NCBI RefSeq assembly: GCF_022049065.2
Contig: NZ_CP095743.1
Span: forward strand, 1,007,001 to 1,071,000
Direction: 5' to 3'
Source of the DNA: Niallia sp. Man26
GTDB taxonomy: Bacteria; Bacillota; Bacilli; Bacillales; Cytobacillaceae
DNA: 64,000 nucleotides
The notes beneath the pieces were generated by a model. It was not told the DNA's origin and searched no databases. It saw nothing but the letters and a program-made list of their open reading frames with translations. The position numbers were made by a program, and so were the translations under genes. Each line of letters begins with the position of its first letter. Positions within the stretch are counted from its first letter, which is position 1. Positions 57,201 to 64,000 of the stretch are shown here, in pieces.

Positions 57201-57374
57201 ATTCCACTTGCAATCGGTAACGGCGGAAGCGGAATTATCTCTAAAGGCCTTGGAATTACCGTAATAGGCGGTTTAACAAGTTCGACATTGTTAACACTTC
57301 TTATCGTTCCAATCGTCTACGAAATTCTGTCTAAAATGTTTAAGAAAAACCGCAAACAAGTCGAAGAAAATTAA
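54285..57374 (+). CDS. swrC: RND-family efflux pump, SwrC/YerP-like
   Basis: A 1029-residue AcrB-type proton-driven exporter with 12 helices and two large extracytoplasmic loops. N-terminal LAVWLLTIIITASGIYSG is helix 1; TIPDISIPYLMVTGVYPGATPEQV is the first-loop signature; helix 4 has TLGAITVAIGRVIDDSIVVVENIYRR with the proton-relay Asp residues; GATRLRPILMTAIATIGALIPL is the second-half signature. In B. subtilis SwrC gives surfactin resistance and swarming. No membrane-fusion partner or outer channel is adjacent, as usual in Gram-positives. Start GTG 54285 after GGTAGGTG. Confidence 0.92.
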   Translation: MKGIVNFVLKNKLAVWLLTIIITASGIYSGTQMKTETIPDISIPYLMVTGVYPGATPEQVMNDVSMPIEQAVEGLEDVKAVYSNSSSSVSSIQVEYEYGIDMDEKKRQLESALDNVTLPEDVDAPTVSAISMNMMPVVALSISSTEEDIVDLTSTVEDVILPDIEKLDGVASATISGQHVEEVDFAYNKEKLAELNLTEDDVKQVIQASDMATSLGLYEFEEGEEAVSVDGKLTSIDELKDMMIPVTPTAENPSPFVKLSDIATIEAVGKEESISRTNGENAIAIQIVKGQQANTVDVVNAVKDLAEDEKDKIDGLVIDVTLDQGQPIEDSVHTMIEKAVFGGLIAVLIILLFLRDIKSTIISIVSIPVSIFMAFLLLHWMDITLNIMTLGAITVAIGRVIDDSIVVVENIYRRLHSKEEKLTGRALVREATIEMFKPILSSTLVTVAVFAPLIFVGGMVGELFVPFALTMTFALGASLIVAVTIVPALSHFLFKKKLYSEKTESGHKEVGKLALWYKGLLEKALNHKIITSAIAVILLAGSLALTPLIGFSFMGSEEEKVMYLTYTPEAGETEKQTADNIQVVEDEMLKRDDIDTVQTSITDSSNADMTAAMMGGGAGGGLMYLIFDPDMKNFSEVKEDIETYIADIGQTGEWKSQNFTSMSGSTNEISYTFYSEDLTKLNESVKEAEDIMKDNDGLKDVSSSAEAAYVEHTLKVDQENLLQYGLTTGQIVMALSNQGSDEVLTTVEKDGKELDVIVKQEEKATPKSLDELLDTEIATATGTTMKLEDLVEIEEGTTLNTLDRSKGEYYATVTGTITTDDISKVTAEVDEKINDIDLPSGVTMGVAGVSADMTETFTQLGVAMIAAIAIVYFILVVTFGEGAAPFSILFSLPFAVIGSFVGLLIAGETISVSVMMGMLMLIGIVVTNAIVLVDRIIHMEREGMNLRDAILEAGATRLRPILMTAIATIGALIPLAIGNGGSGIISKGLGITVIGGLTSSTLLTLLIVPIVYEILSKMFKKNRKQVEEN

Positions 57375-57379
57375 TCGAC

Positions 57380-57413
57380 AGAGGGCAGCCGTGATTGGCT
57401 GCCCTTTCTTTAT
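57380..57413 (+). terminator. Terminator after the RND pump gene
   Basis: 9-bp stem AGGGCAGCC with GGCTGCCCT, six-base loop, then TTCTTTATTT. Confidence 0.88.
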
Positions 57414-57424
57414 TTAATAGGATG

Positions 57425-57580
57425 AAAATAGGTGCGGAGTGGTGAGTGTCATACGGGATTTGTAGATAAGTCCGAGGGCTCACACGAGATAGGGCGGAGT
57501 ATTTTGGCACTAGCTGTGTGAAGGTGAAACCATGCAGCGGAATTCAACAGTCTATGCTAAGCTAGACGCTCTTTTTTTTG
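57425..57580. repeat. Degenerate dispersed-type intergenic element
   Basis: A GC-richer block in an AT-rich gap. Its 3' part (GTGAAACCATGCAGCGGAATTCAACAG, split by small changes) resembles the end of an intergenic repeat I recall from many Bacillus genomes (GCAGCGGAAATCAACAG type). A small hairpin GTCTA/TAGAC followed by eight T residues ends it near 57580. No open frame. Only one copy is in the window, so the identity rests on memory. Confidence 0.4.
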
Positions 57581-57838
57581 CTAAAATTCGTGCTATTAAG
57601 ACAAAAAGCAACAACAGAAAGGAAATCAATGGTACTTATCCTTTTCATTATGAAAAAATAGAGTAAACAGCTAAAATAACTCTTGATTTTAATAATTTAA
57701 TTAATTAAGTTGTTTCGAAAACCACAAAATTAACAAAAGTATAAATAATTAAACCTTAGTTTACGGAGTATAAAATATTAGTTAACATTTTTGTTAATTA
57801 AGATATAAAAATATATTGTTAAATTTATATAAAAGTTA
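57581..57838. other. AT-rich non-coding stretch
   Basis: About 260 bases rich in TTAATTAA-like runs between the degenerate element and the arabinan-operon promoter. No gene, RNA or clear structure is seen. Confidence 0.5.
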
Positions 57839-57867
57839 TTGACAGCGTTTTCAGCTTATTGTATAAA
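57839..57867 (+). promoter_or_regulatory. Promoter of the arabinan/arabino-oligosaccharide operon
   Basis: Consensus TTGACA at 57839-57844 and TATAAA at 57862-57867 with 17-base spacing, about 440 bases before the first gene. Confidence 0.72.
57840..57853. promoter_or_regulatory. cre (CcpA) site overlapping the -35
   Basis: TGACAGCGTTTTCA fits the relaxed cre consensus TGWNANCGNTNWCA at every fixed position and lies on the -35 element, so CcpA would compete with RNA polymerase. Confidence 0.72.
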
Positions 57868-57874
57868 TAACATG

Positions 57875-58314
57875 TAAGGTATTTTCTTATAAAAAGGAGG
57901 CTCTGATCAAAGTTTAATAGAGCAATTAATTTATCGATTACGTTTTTATATAGTTAATATCAAATACATAAGCAGAAAGAGAAAGGCAATATAGTGATGT
58001 GCTAAGAATGATGATTCTCAAGCATTCTCCTTAAAACAGCACAAAACATTTACTGTGCCTTATCGGTACTGTTTGAAAAGTTGCACGTTTATTGCTATAT
58101 GAACAAATCGATAAAATGCGGCATAAAACTTGTTTTGGTTATAGGGAGAATACAATATATATTTTTCCTGCTGTTTTCTTATCTGTTGCACCAAATGGTT
58201 AAGAGGGAGTGGGTTGACGAAAGTGTCAGGATAATCCACTGGATCTTCTGGATTTAAATTTTTACTAAGAGTATATACATGGCAGTACAAAAAATAATTG
58301 GGGGAGTACTGATT
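57875..58314 (+). other. Long untranslated leader of the arabinan operon
   Basis: About 440 bases lie between the start point and the first start codon. They contain a strong but unused AAAAAGGAGG (57891-57900), followed by CTGATCAAAGTTTAA, and a weak AGAATGATGATTCT fold near 58005. No known riboswitch is recognised. An open stretch on the minus strand (58060-58290) has no ribosome binding site. Confidence 0.4.
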
Positions 58315-59643
58315 ATGAAGAAACTGAATTTAATGCTGGCTATTTTGTTGGTTGCAAGTATGTTTCTAGGTGCATGTTCAAGCAAAAGCAGCGGAAATAG
58401 TGATGAAAAAGAAATTACTTTTATGTTTAGAGGCGGCGAAGATGAAAAAGCGGCTTATACTGCAGCCATCAAAAAATTTGAAGAGCAGCATGAAGGTGTT
58501 AAAGTAAAAATCATCAATACAGATGCTGACCAATACTCTACTAAACTATCTGCAGCTGTATCTGGCGGCAATGTGCCTGATGTGTTCTATCTTGATTCAG
58601 GAAGCATTGCAAACTATGTAGATAATGGAATTATCAGAGACATTACCGAGGATGTAGAAAAAGCAGATTTCGATTTGAACAGCTTATGGCAGTTTGGAGT
58701 AGACATTTACCGCTATGATGGAGATACAGCAGGTAAAGGAGCACTTTACGGATTACCGAAGGATGTTGGACCTTTTGCTTTAGGATATAACAAAGATATG
58801 TTCGAAAAAGCAGGCATTCCAATTCCAGACAAAGATAAAGCGTATACATGGGATGAATTCCTGAAAGTCAGCCAGGAATTGACACAAGATACAGATGGTG
58901 ACGGAGAAGTAGATCAATGGGCGAGCGGATTTAACGCAACATGGTCATTACAGTCATTTGCATACAGCAATGGCGCTTCTTTCCTAAATGAAGCAGGAGA
59001 TAAAGTAACAGTGGATACTCCTGAATTTGCAAAATCTCTGCAATTCTTCTCAGATTTGTCAAACAAATATAATACAACGCCAAATTCATCTCAAGCAGAA
59101 ACATTGGATACTTACCAAAGATGGATGAATGGCGAGCTAGCTTTCTTCCCAGTAGGTCCTTGGGATATGAGCACATACGCTAAGCTTGACTTTGAATATG
59201 ACTTAATGCCATGGCCGTCAGGTGATGCTGGCAAGTCTGTTGCTTATGTTGGTTCATTAGGACTTGTAGTTTCTGAGATGACTCAATATCCGGAATTGGC
59301 TACAGAGTTAGCTATCTACTTATCAGCTGATGAAGAAGCACAGCAAACATTGCTTGATGCACAAGTTCAAATTCCAAACCTTGTCGATATGGCGGAAGAA
59401 TGGGCTGCTGATACAGAGTCAGTTCCAAACAACAAACAAGAGTTCCTTGATATTGTCCAAGATTATGGTGTGCCTTATCCAACATTTGCGACATACAATT
59501 CCCAATGGTTAGATGAGTTCTGGACAAATATTACACCAGTTGTTCAAGGCAAAAAGACGGCAGAAGAATACTTGAAAGAAATTCAGCCGAAAATGCAAAA
59601 GCTTCTAGATGAAGCAAACGAACAAGCGAAAATGTCAAAATAA
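58315..59643 (+). CDS. Sugar ABC transporter substrate-binding lipoprotein (family 1), probable arabino-oligosaccharide binder
   Basis: A 442-residue extracytoplasmic binding protein. The signal peptide ends in the lipobox LGAC near residue 21. Family 1 features: ITFMFRGGEDEKAAYTAAIKKFEEQHEGVKVKI, SGGNVPDVFYLDSGSIANYVDNG, YGLPKDVGPFALGYNKDMFEKAGIP and GELAFFPVGPWDMS. The ATG at 58279 is in frame, but GGGGGAG at 58300-58306 marks ATG 58315. First gene of an operon with two permeases and two GH43 enzymes, which suggests arabinose- or xylose-containing oligosaccharides. The closest B. subtilis analogue by role is AraN. No ATPase is encoded nearby. Confidence 0.86.
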   Translation: MKKLNLMLAILLVASMFLGACSSKSSGNSDEKEITFMFRGGEDEKAAYTAAIKKFEEQHEGVKVKIINTDADQYSTKLSAAVSGGNVPDVFYLDSGSIANYVDNGIIRDITEDVEKADFDLNSLWQFGVDIYRYDGDTAGKGALYGLPKDVGPFALGYNKDMFEKAGIPIPDKDKAYTWDEFLKVSQELTQDTDGDGEVDQWASGFNATWSLQSFAYSNGASFLNEAGDKVTVDTPEFAKSLQFFSDLSNKYNTTPNSSQAETLDTYQRWMNGELAFFPVGPWDMSTYAKLDFEYDLMPWPSGDAGKSVAYVGSLGLVVSEMTQYPELATELAIYLSADEEAQQTLLDAQVQIPNLVDMAEEWAADTESVPNNKQEFLDIVQDYGVPYPTFATYNSQWLDEFWTNITPVVQGKKTAEEYLKEIQPKMQKLLDEANEQAKMSK

Positions 59644-59649
59644 TAGATT

Positions 59650-59683
59650 AATAGGCATCTGTGGCAAGTCGCAGATGCCTATT
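59650..59683 (+). other. Hairpin between the binding-protein and permease genes
   Basis: AATAGGCATCTG (59650-59661) pairs perfectly with CAGATGCCTATT (59672-59683), with no T run after it. It is probably an mRNA stabiliser or weak attenuator that raises the binding protein above the permeases. Confidence 0.7.
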
Positions 59684-59702
59684 GCTAAAAGGGGTGAAAA
59701 GC

Positions 59703-60650
59703 ATGTCTGGCATTAATCCGGTTGTCGGTACTAAAGATGTAAAGCCGACAAAACCAAAAAAGCAAAAATCCAGCGCACTATATAAGCAGGAACATCGAGT
59801 TGCCTTTTTATTCGTACTCGCTCCTGTTATAGGTTTCCTATTATTCTCTGTATATCCGTTTGCCTACTCCATATACGCTTCTTTTACCGATTGGAATGGG
59901 TTAAACCGCATGAATTTCGTCGGCTTAGATAACTTTGTTAAACTGTTCCAAGATCCGTACTTTTACCAAACGCTCTATAATACGGTCTTTTATATGATTG
60001 GTATTCCAATTGGCCTTGGTTTGGCATTGCTGTTGGCTATTGCGCTAAACAGGGGCTTGCGCGGCACTACATTTTTCAGAACGGTTTACTACATACCAGT
60101 TATATCTTCCCTTGCAGCCATTTCCATCATGTGGGCATGGGCATATAATGGGGATTTCGGTTTAGTTAACCAAGTGTTGGAGATTTTCGGAATTCAAGGG
60201 CCGAACTGGCTTGAGAATAAGTCAACAGTTAAGCCGGCCATTATTTTAATGGCAGTATGGAAAGGTCTAGGATATTCTATGCTGTTGTATTTGGCTGCTA
60301 TTCAAAGTGTTTCTAAGTCATTTTATGAAGCAGCAGACTTGGATGGAGCTAACTCATTCCAGAAGTTCTTGAACATAACCTGGCCGATGGTTAAGCCAGT
60401 TACATTCTTCTTAGTTATCACAAACATTATCGGCGGTTTCCAAATCTTCACGGAAATCAATATTATGACACCGACTGGCGGCCCTGAATACAGTGCTGCA
60501 TCCATCGTTTGGTATGTATGGCAAAAAGCCTTTAAGTATTATCAAATGGGTTACGGTTCTGCCATGTCATTGATCTTGTTTATCTTCATTTTCATCGTGA
60601 CAGTCATTCAATTCTACTTAAATAGAAAATCAGATTATAGCTTGGACTAG
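59703..60650 (+). CDS. Carbohydrate ABC transporter permease (MalF/UgpA type)
   Basis: A 315-residue permease with six membrane helices after a basic N-terminus. Family features: FLFVLAPVIGFLLFSVYPFAYSIYASFTDW in helix 1 and the EAA loop FYEAADLDGANSFQKFLNITWPMVKP near residue 215. AAGGGGTG before ATG 59703 decides the start; the frame open from 59661 runs through the hairpin. AraP-like by position. Partner of the next permease. Confidence 0.88.
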   Translation: MSGINPVVGTKDVKPTKPKKQKSSALYKQEHRVAFLFVLAPVIGFLLFSVYPFAYSIYASFTDWNGLNRMNFVGLDNFVKLFQDPYFYQTLYNTVFYMIGIPIGLGLALLLAIALNRGLRGTTFFRTVYYIPVISSLAAISIMWAWAYNGDFGLVNQVLEIFGIQGPNWLENKSTVKPAIILMAVWKGLGYSMLLYLAAIQSVSKSFYEAADLDGANSFQKFLNITWPMVKPVTFFLVITNIIGGFQIFTEINIMTPTGGPEYSAASIVWYVWQKAFKYYQMGYGSAMSLILFIFIFIVTVIQFYLNRKSDYSLD

Positions 60651-60665
60651 GAGGTGTGTTAGTGA

Positions 60666-61502
60666 ATGAAAAAGCAAAAGAGAATTACAGACATAATCGT
60701 TTATGTAATCCTGTCGCTTGGTTCAATCTTGATGATTGGTCCTCTGCTTTGGATGATTTCTACTTCGTTAAAGGATAAAACAGGTGTATTTGCCTTACCG
60801 CCGCAATGGATACCAGATCCTTTCCAGTTTGATGCCTACACGAAGCTGTTTCAGCTGGACACTTTAGGATATGGGATAAAAAATACCATTATTGTTTCAT
60901 TGTCTGTAACAATAGTTGGAACCATTACATCAAGTATGGCTGCGTTTGCCTTTGCAAAGCTGAGAATGCCATTTAAGGATTGGATATTTCTAATTTTGTT
61001 GGCATCTATCATGATTCCATATCCAATTATCATGATTCCACAGTTCGTTATGTTCTCAAAAATCGGTTGGGTTGATACACTCCTTCCGCTTATCGTGCCA
61101 GGATTGTTCGGTAATATCACGATGATTTTCTTCCTGCGGCAATATTTGGCCAATGTGCCATACTCGCTTATTGAAGCCGCGAAGGTGGATGGAGCCGGAT
61201 ACTTGCAAATATTCTTTAAGTTGATATTCCCGGTCATTCGCCCTGCGGTCGCAGCACAGTTTATTCTTTGGTTTATGGGTGTTTGGAATGACTATTTGGC
61301 GCCATTAATTTATTTGAACAGCCCAGAGAAGCAGACATTACAGGTTGTTATCGCGAATTTAAAAGCAACCTATGCGATACAGACAGATTATCCGTTAATC
61401 ATGGCTGGCTCCGTTGTTTCCTTGCTGCCTGTGCTGATTGTATTCCTGATATTCCAAAAGCAAATTATCGAGTCAGTTGCTTTATCTGGTGTAAAAGGAT
61501 AA
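60666..61502 (+). CDS. Carbohydrate ABC transporter permease (MalG/UgpE type)
   Basis: A 278-residue permease with six helices. Signature segments: LGSILMIGPLLWMISTSLKDKTGVFALPPQWIP at the N-terminus, the EAA loop LIEAAKVDGAGYLQIFFKLIFPVIRP near residue 165, and the C-terminal ESVALSGVKG. GGAGGTG overlaps the end of the previous gene, so the two are coupled. AraQ-like by position. Confidence 0.88.
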   Translation: MKKQKRITDIIVYVILSLGSILMIGPLLWMISTSLKDKTGVFALPPQWIPDPFQFDAYTKLFQLDTLGYGIKNTIIVSLSVTIVGTITSSMAAFAFAKLRMPFKDWIFLILLASIMIPYPIIMIPQFVMFSKIGWVDTLLPLIVPGLFGNITMIFFLRQYLANVPYSLIEAAKVDGAGYLQIFFKLIFPVIRPAVAAQFILWFMGVWNDYLAPLIYLNSPEKQTLQVVIANLKATYAIQTDYPLIMAGSVVSLLPVLIVFLIFQKQIIESVALSGVKG

Positions 61503-61522
61503 AGGTTAAGGGGGCTTATTAG

Positions 61523-62785
61523 TTGAAGGAGAATACAAAAAGATGGTTGGAGACTATTCAATCCTATCAATGGGGTACACTTGGGGCACATGACCCTACA
61601 ATCGTAAAGGAAGATGGCATTTACTATATGTTTGCAACAGACACCTTCTTTGAGGAAAAGCCTACACAAGGGGTGCCGATTAGGAAATCTAATGATCTTG
61701 TCCACTGGGAGTTTGCAGGTACTGCATTGGCAGGAATTCCGACAGAGGCGAATGCTTGGTCGAATGCCCGCGGCCTGTGGGCGCCGGAGGTTATTCGTTA
61801 TAAAGACAAATATTATATGTATTATTCTGCTTCAACATTTGGCAGCACAGTGTCATGCATTGGTCTTGCAACTGCTGAGCATCTTTTGGGGCCATGGAGC
61901 GATCAAGGAATTGTTATTAAAACAAATCCAGACTTAGCCAAACATAATGCGATTGACGCTAATATTGTTGTGGATAAGGATAGAAGGTACTGGATGTGTT
62001 ATGGCTCTTTCTTTGGCGGCATTTATATGACCGAGCTTAATATGGAGACAGGACGTCTAAAAAATGAACAAGATTATGGCACGCTGCTCGCAAAGCGTCC
62101 TAAATCTGTTGATACAGCAATTGAAGGTGCTTTCATCTATTATCATGAAGAATTGGATTATTATTACTTGTTTACTTCCTATGATAGTTTGAATGACAGC
62201 TATAATGTGAGGGTGGCAAGGTCAAGGGAAATAACAGGACCTTATTTAGATATAAATGGGAACAGTATGTTAGAAACAGAAACCCGGCCGGACTCTATTG
62301 GTGTAAAGCTTGTTGGCAGCTATCAATTCAAGGAGGATATCAGCTGGATTGGTCCTGGCCATAACTCTATTTTTACAGAGGGCAAGAAGGATTACATGGT
62401 TCACCATGTACGGATTGAAGAACGTTCTCCGTATCACTTTGCTTTCATTCGGGAGATATTTTGGCTGAACAATGGCTGGCCTGTTGTTTCTTCTGAGCAT
62501 TATGAAAAAATGGATGCGCATTCGTTGTCAGATAAAGATTTGCTTGGAAAATGGGAGATTATCGCTTTTGATGATACAACTACGATTAAGGAAAGCGAGT
62601 TTTTTAACATAAACGAAAGCAACCTGGCAGAGTTCGAGCCATTGGGAGAACAGCAATATCTTCATAAAAAAAGTGGTACTATATTCATTGTTTTTACATG
62701 CAAAAACTGGAAAGAAGATAAAGAAGGAATTGGGTTCTCCGGATTAACTCCAAACGGAAACACAATTTTTGGAAAGAGGGTTTAG
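61523..62785 (+). CDS. GH43-type glycoside hydrolase, probable endo-/exo-arabinanase
   Basis: A 420-residue five-bladed beta-propeller enzyme. The three catalytic carboxylates are visible: general base Asp in GAHDPTIVKEDG near residue 20, pKa-modulating Asp in HNAIDANIVVDKD near 147, and acid Glu in AIEGAFIYY near 198. GLWAPEVIRYKDKYYMYYSAST and a C-terminal beta domain (LLGKWEIIAFDD) resemble arabinan endo-1,5-alpha-arabinosidases. There is no signal peptide, so it acts inside the cell on imported oligosaccharides. Start TTG 61523 with GGGGG eight bases upstream. The DUF624 gene starts four bases after its stop. Confidence 0.83.
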   Translation: MKENTKRWLETIQSYQWGTLGAHDPTIVKEDGIYYMFATDTFFEEKPTQGVPIRKSNDLVHWEFAGTALAGIPTEANAWSNARGLWAPEVIRYKDKYYMYYSASTFGSTVSCIGLATAEHLLGPWSDQGIVIKTNPDLAKHNAIDANIVVDKDRRYWMCYGSFFGGIYMTELNMETGRLKNEQDYGTLLAKRPKSVDTAIEGAFIYYHEELDYYYLFTSYDSLNDSYNVRVARSREITGPYLDINGNSMLETETRPDSIGVKLVGSYQFKEDISWIGPGHNSIFTEGKKDYMVHHVRIEERSPYHFAFIREIFWLNNGWPVVSSEHYEKMDAHSLSDKDLLGKWEIIAFDDTTTIKESEFFNINESNLAEFEPLGEQQYLHKKSGTIFIVFTCKNWKEDKEGIGFSGLTPNGNTIFGKRV

Positions 62786-62788
62786 TAT

Positions 62789-63427
62789 ATGGCGTGGTCA
62801 AATAAAATCATGATTTATCTGGATAAAGCGGTAAATATCATTTACTTGAATCTGCTTTGGGTTGCTGGCGTGTTGCTTGGACTTGGCTTTTTTGGGGTGT
62901 TTCCTGCCACATATGCCTTATTTCATCTGCAAAAAGATGAGGCATATAAAGCGGATTATCCGTCCTATCTGCAAATTGCCAAAAGCTTTTTCACTGCATA
63001 TAAGAAAGGCTTTATGAAAATGAATGGCTTAGCCCTCATTTATGGAGCGATTCTTTATGTGCTGTGGATTGATATGCAGCTTGTCAAACAAATGGCTATT
63101 GGATTGGCAGTGCTCTATTATCCGCTTCTCTTTATCATGATTTATGTTTTGGCTGCCATCGTTTATACATTCCCTGTTGCCATACATACGGAAGGGACAT
63201 TTAAGCAAAAAGCGAAATTGGTGCTGGCTTTGCCGCTGCTTATGCCATTCCAAAGTATTTTCAGTCTGCTGTTTTTCTTAGTACTGCTGGCAGCAGCTTA
63301 TAAATTCAGCATTATTCTCCCACTATGCTTCGTTAGCATCTATATCATCTGCATTGAAAGGTTCATATCAGGTGAATTAGTGAAAAAAGGAGCTATTAAA
63401 GGAGAAATAATCAAAGAGAACATTTAA
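62789..63427 (+). CDS. YesL-family DUF624 membrane protein
   Basis: A 212-residue membrane protein with four to five helices, beginning YLDKAVNIIYLNLLWVAGVLLGLGFFGVFPATYALFHL, which is the DUF624 signature. YesL-type genes are commonly embedded in plant-polysaccharide operons of Bacillus and Paenibacillus next to ABC importers, but their function is not known to me. Here it sits between two GH43 genes. The ribosome binding site is inside the end of the previous gene. Confidence 0.84.
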   Translation: MAWSNKIMIYLDKAVNIIYLNLLWVAGVLLGLGFFGVFPATYALFHLQKDEAYKADYPSYLQIAKSFFTAYKKGFMKMNGLALIYGAILYVLWIDMQLVKQMAIGLAVLYYPLLFIMIYVLAAIVYTFPVAIHTEGTFKQKAKLVLALPLLMPFQSIFSLLFFLVLLAAAYKFSIILPLCFVSIYIICIERFISGELVKKGAIKGEIIKENI

Positions 63428-63442
63428 AGGGAGATAATGACG

Positions 63443-64000
63443 ATGATTGAGACAACATCTAAATATAATAATCCAATAGTTTTACAGCGTGCAGATCCTT
63501 GGGTTTATAAGCATACAGACGGTTATTATTATTTCACAGGCTCTGTTCCTGGTTATCAAGAAATTGAAGTGAGAAGAGCAAAAAGTTTGAATGATCTTGA
63601 AAACAGTGAGAAGGCGACTGTTTGGAGAGCACATGAAGAAGGGCCGCAAAGTCAGTTAATCTGGGCACCAGAGATTCACTTCGTGCAAGGCAAATGGTAT
63701 GTTTATTTTGCGGCAGCACCAAGCAGCCATCCGAAAAACCATATTTTCCAGCATCGCATGTTTGCAATTGAATGTGGTGATGAAAATCCTCTTACAGGTA
63801 AATGGGAGGAAAAAGGGCAAGTGAAAACACAACAGGAAAGCTTCTGTCTTGACGCTACCGTGTTTGAACATAATGAAAAACTGTACTATGTTTGGGCACA
63901 GAAGGAGCCTGCTATCCCTGGAAACTCTAATCTGTATATTTCTGAAATGGAGAACCCATGGACATTAAAAGGCAAACAGCTTTTGCTGACAATCCCTGAA
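63443..64000 (+). CDS. GH43-type glycoside hydrolase, N-terminal part (cut by window end)
   Basis: About 186 codons are open from ATG 63443 to the end of the window. Propeller features are visible: general base Asp in LQRADPWVYKHTDGYYYFTGS near residue 18, LIWAPEIHFVQGKWYVYFAA near 72, and the modulating Asp in SFCLDATVFEHNEKLYYVWAQ near 133. The pattern fits the GH43 subgroup of exo-acting alpha-L-arabinofuranosidases as I recall it. No signal peptide. AAGGGAG at 63427-63433 is nine bases before ATG 63443; ATG 63437 is in frame but too close. Probably co-operates with the first GH43 to free arabinose. Confidence 0.82.
   Translation, partial: MIETTSKYNNPIVLQRADPWVYKHTDGYYYFTGSVPGYQEIEVRRAKSLNDLENSEKATVWRAHEEGPQSQLIWAPEIHFVQGKWYVYFAAAPSSHPKNHIFQHRMFAIECGDENPLTGKWEEKGQVKTQQESFCLDATVFEHNEKLYYVWAQKEPAIPGNSNLYISEMENPWTLKGKQLLLTIPE

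Noticed and set aside
58060..58290. 76-codon open frame on the minus strand in the arabinan-operon leader
   Set aside because: It begins with TTG with no ribosome binding site and lies inside the transcribed leader of the opposite strand; mentioned only as a possible gene fragment.

Overview
The window is chromosomal DNA from a low-GC Gram-positive, spore-former-type bacterium of the family Bacillaceae. Many proteins resemble Bacillus subtilis counterparts as I remember them (IolT, IolG, IolI, GanP, GanQ, PutB), ribosome binding sites are strong AGGAGG types, several genes start with TTG or GTG, and CcpA-type cre sites and a ZTP riboswitch are present. I see no tRNA or rRNA gene, CRISPR array, prophage or insertion sequence. 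The species cannot be named from sequence reading alone; a Bacillus/Niallia-like genome fits.

Layout. 1-6.7 kb: the 3' part of a myo-inositol operon (iolD end, iolE, iolT, iolG, iolH-like, iolI, iolJ), closed by a strong terminator. 6.75-9.05 kb: trehalose-6-phosphate hydrolase behind two TreR-type operators, with a free-standing PTS EIIA(Glc)-type protein. 9.1-20.4 kb: housekeeping and stress genes: a histidinol phosphatase, a Gfo/Idh/MocA oxidoreductase, a chemoreceptor with an apparent frameshift at its start, a C45 acyltransferase-like protein, a Bcr/CflA efflux pump, a MarR regulator with a quinol-monooxygenase-like protein, a tautomerase, a LysM-CAP secreted protein, a CDF metal transporter and a ROK repressor. 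20.4-34.05 kb: a galactose and galactan island. galK-galE-galT run on the minus strand, divergent from a LacI-type regulator followed by ganS-ganP-ganQ-ganA-ganB; the regulator region and the ganS promoter share an identical 14-base dyad, and ganS also has a cre.

34.3-38.0 kb: an unusual fusion of an unrecognised soluble domain to a PTS EIIC-like membrane domain, a threonine-aldolase-like PLP enzyme and a DapA-family lyase. 38.2-42.9 kb: a Nudix hydrolase, serA under a ZTP riboswitch, a small unknown protein, an M20 amidohydrolase and an orphan PduL. 43.0-47.0 kb: an Amadori-compound (fructosamine) module: FrlB-like deglycase, FrlD-like kinase, FrlR-like GntR regulator, two tandem 127-bp dispersed-type repeats, and a lone amino-acid-type binding lipoprotein whose promoter carries the same dyad as the frlB promoter. 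47.2-53.3 kb: proline catabolism (putB, putC, putP) and an AAA+/Fis regulator with a degenerate GAFTGA motif. 53.3-57.4 kb: a divergent TetR/RND efflux pair. 57.8-64 kb: an arabinan or arabino-oligosaccharide operon (binding protein, two permeases, GH43, YesL-type DUF624 protein, second GH43 cut by the window end) behind a strong promoter with cre and a long leader.

Together the window describes a plant-polymer and plant-metabolite scavenger: inositol, trehalose, galactan, arabinan, Amadori compounds and proline each have their own module with local regulation.
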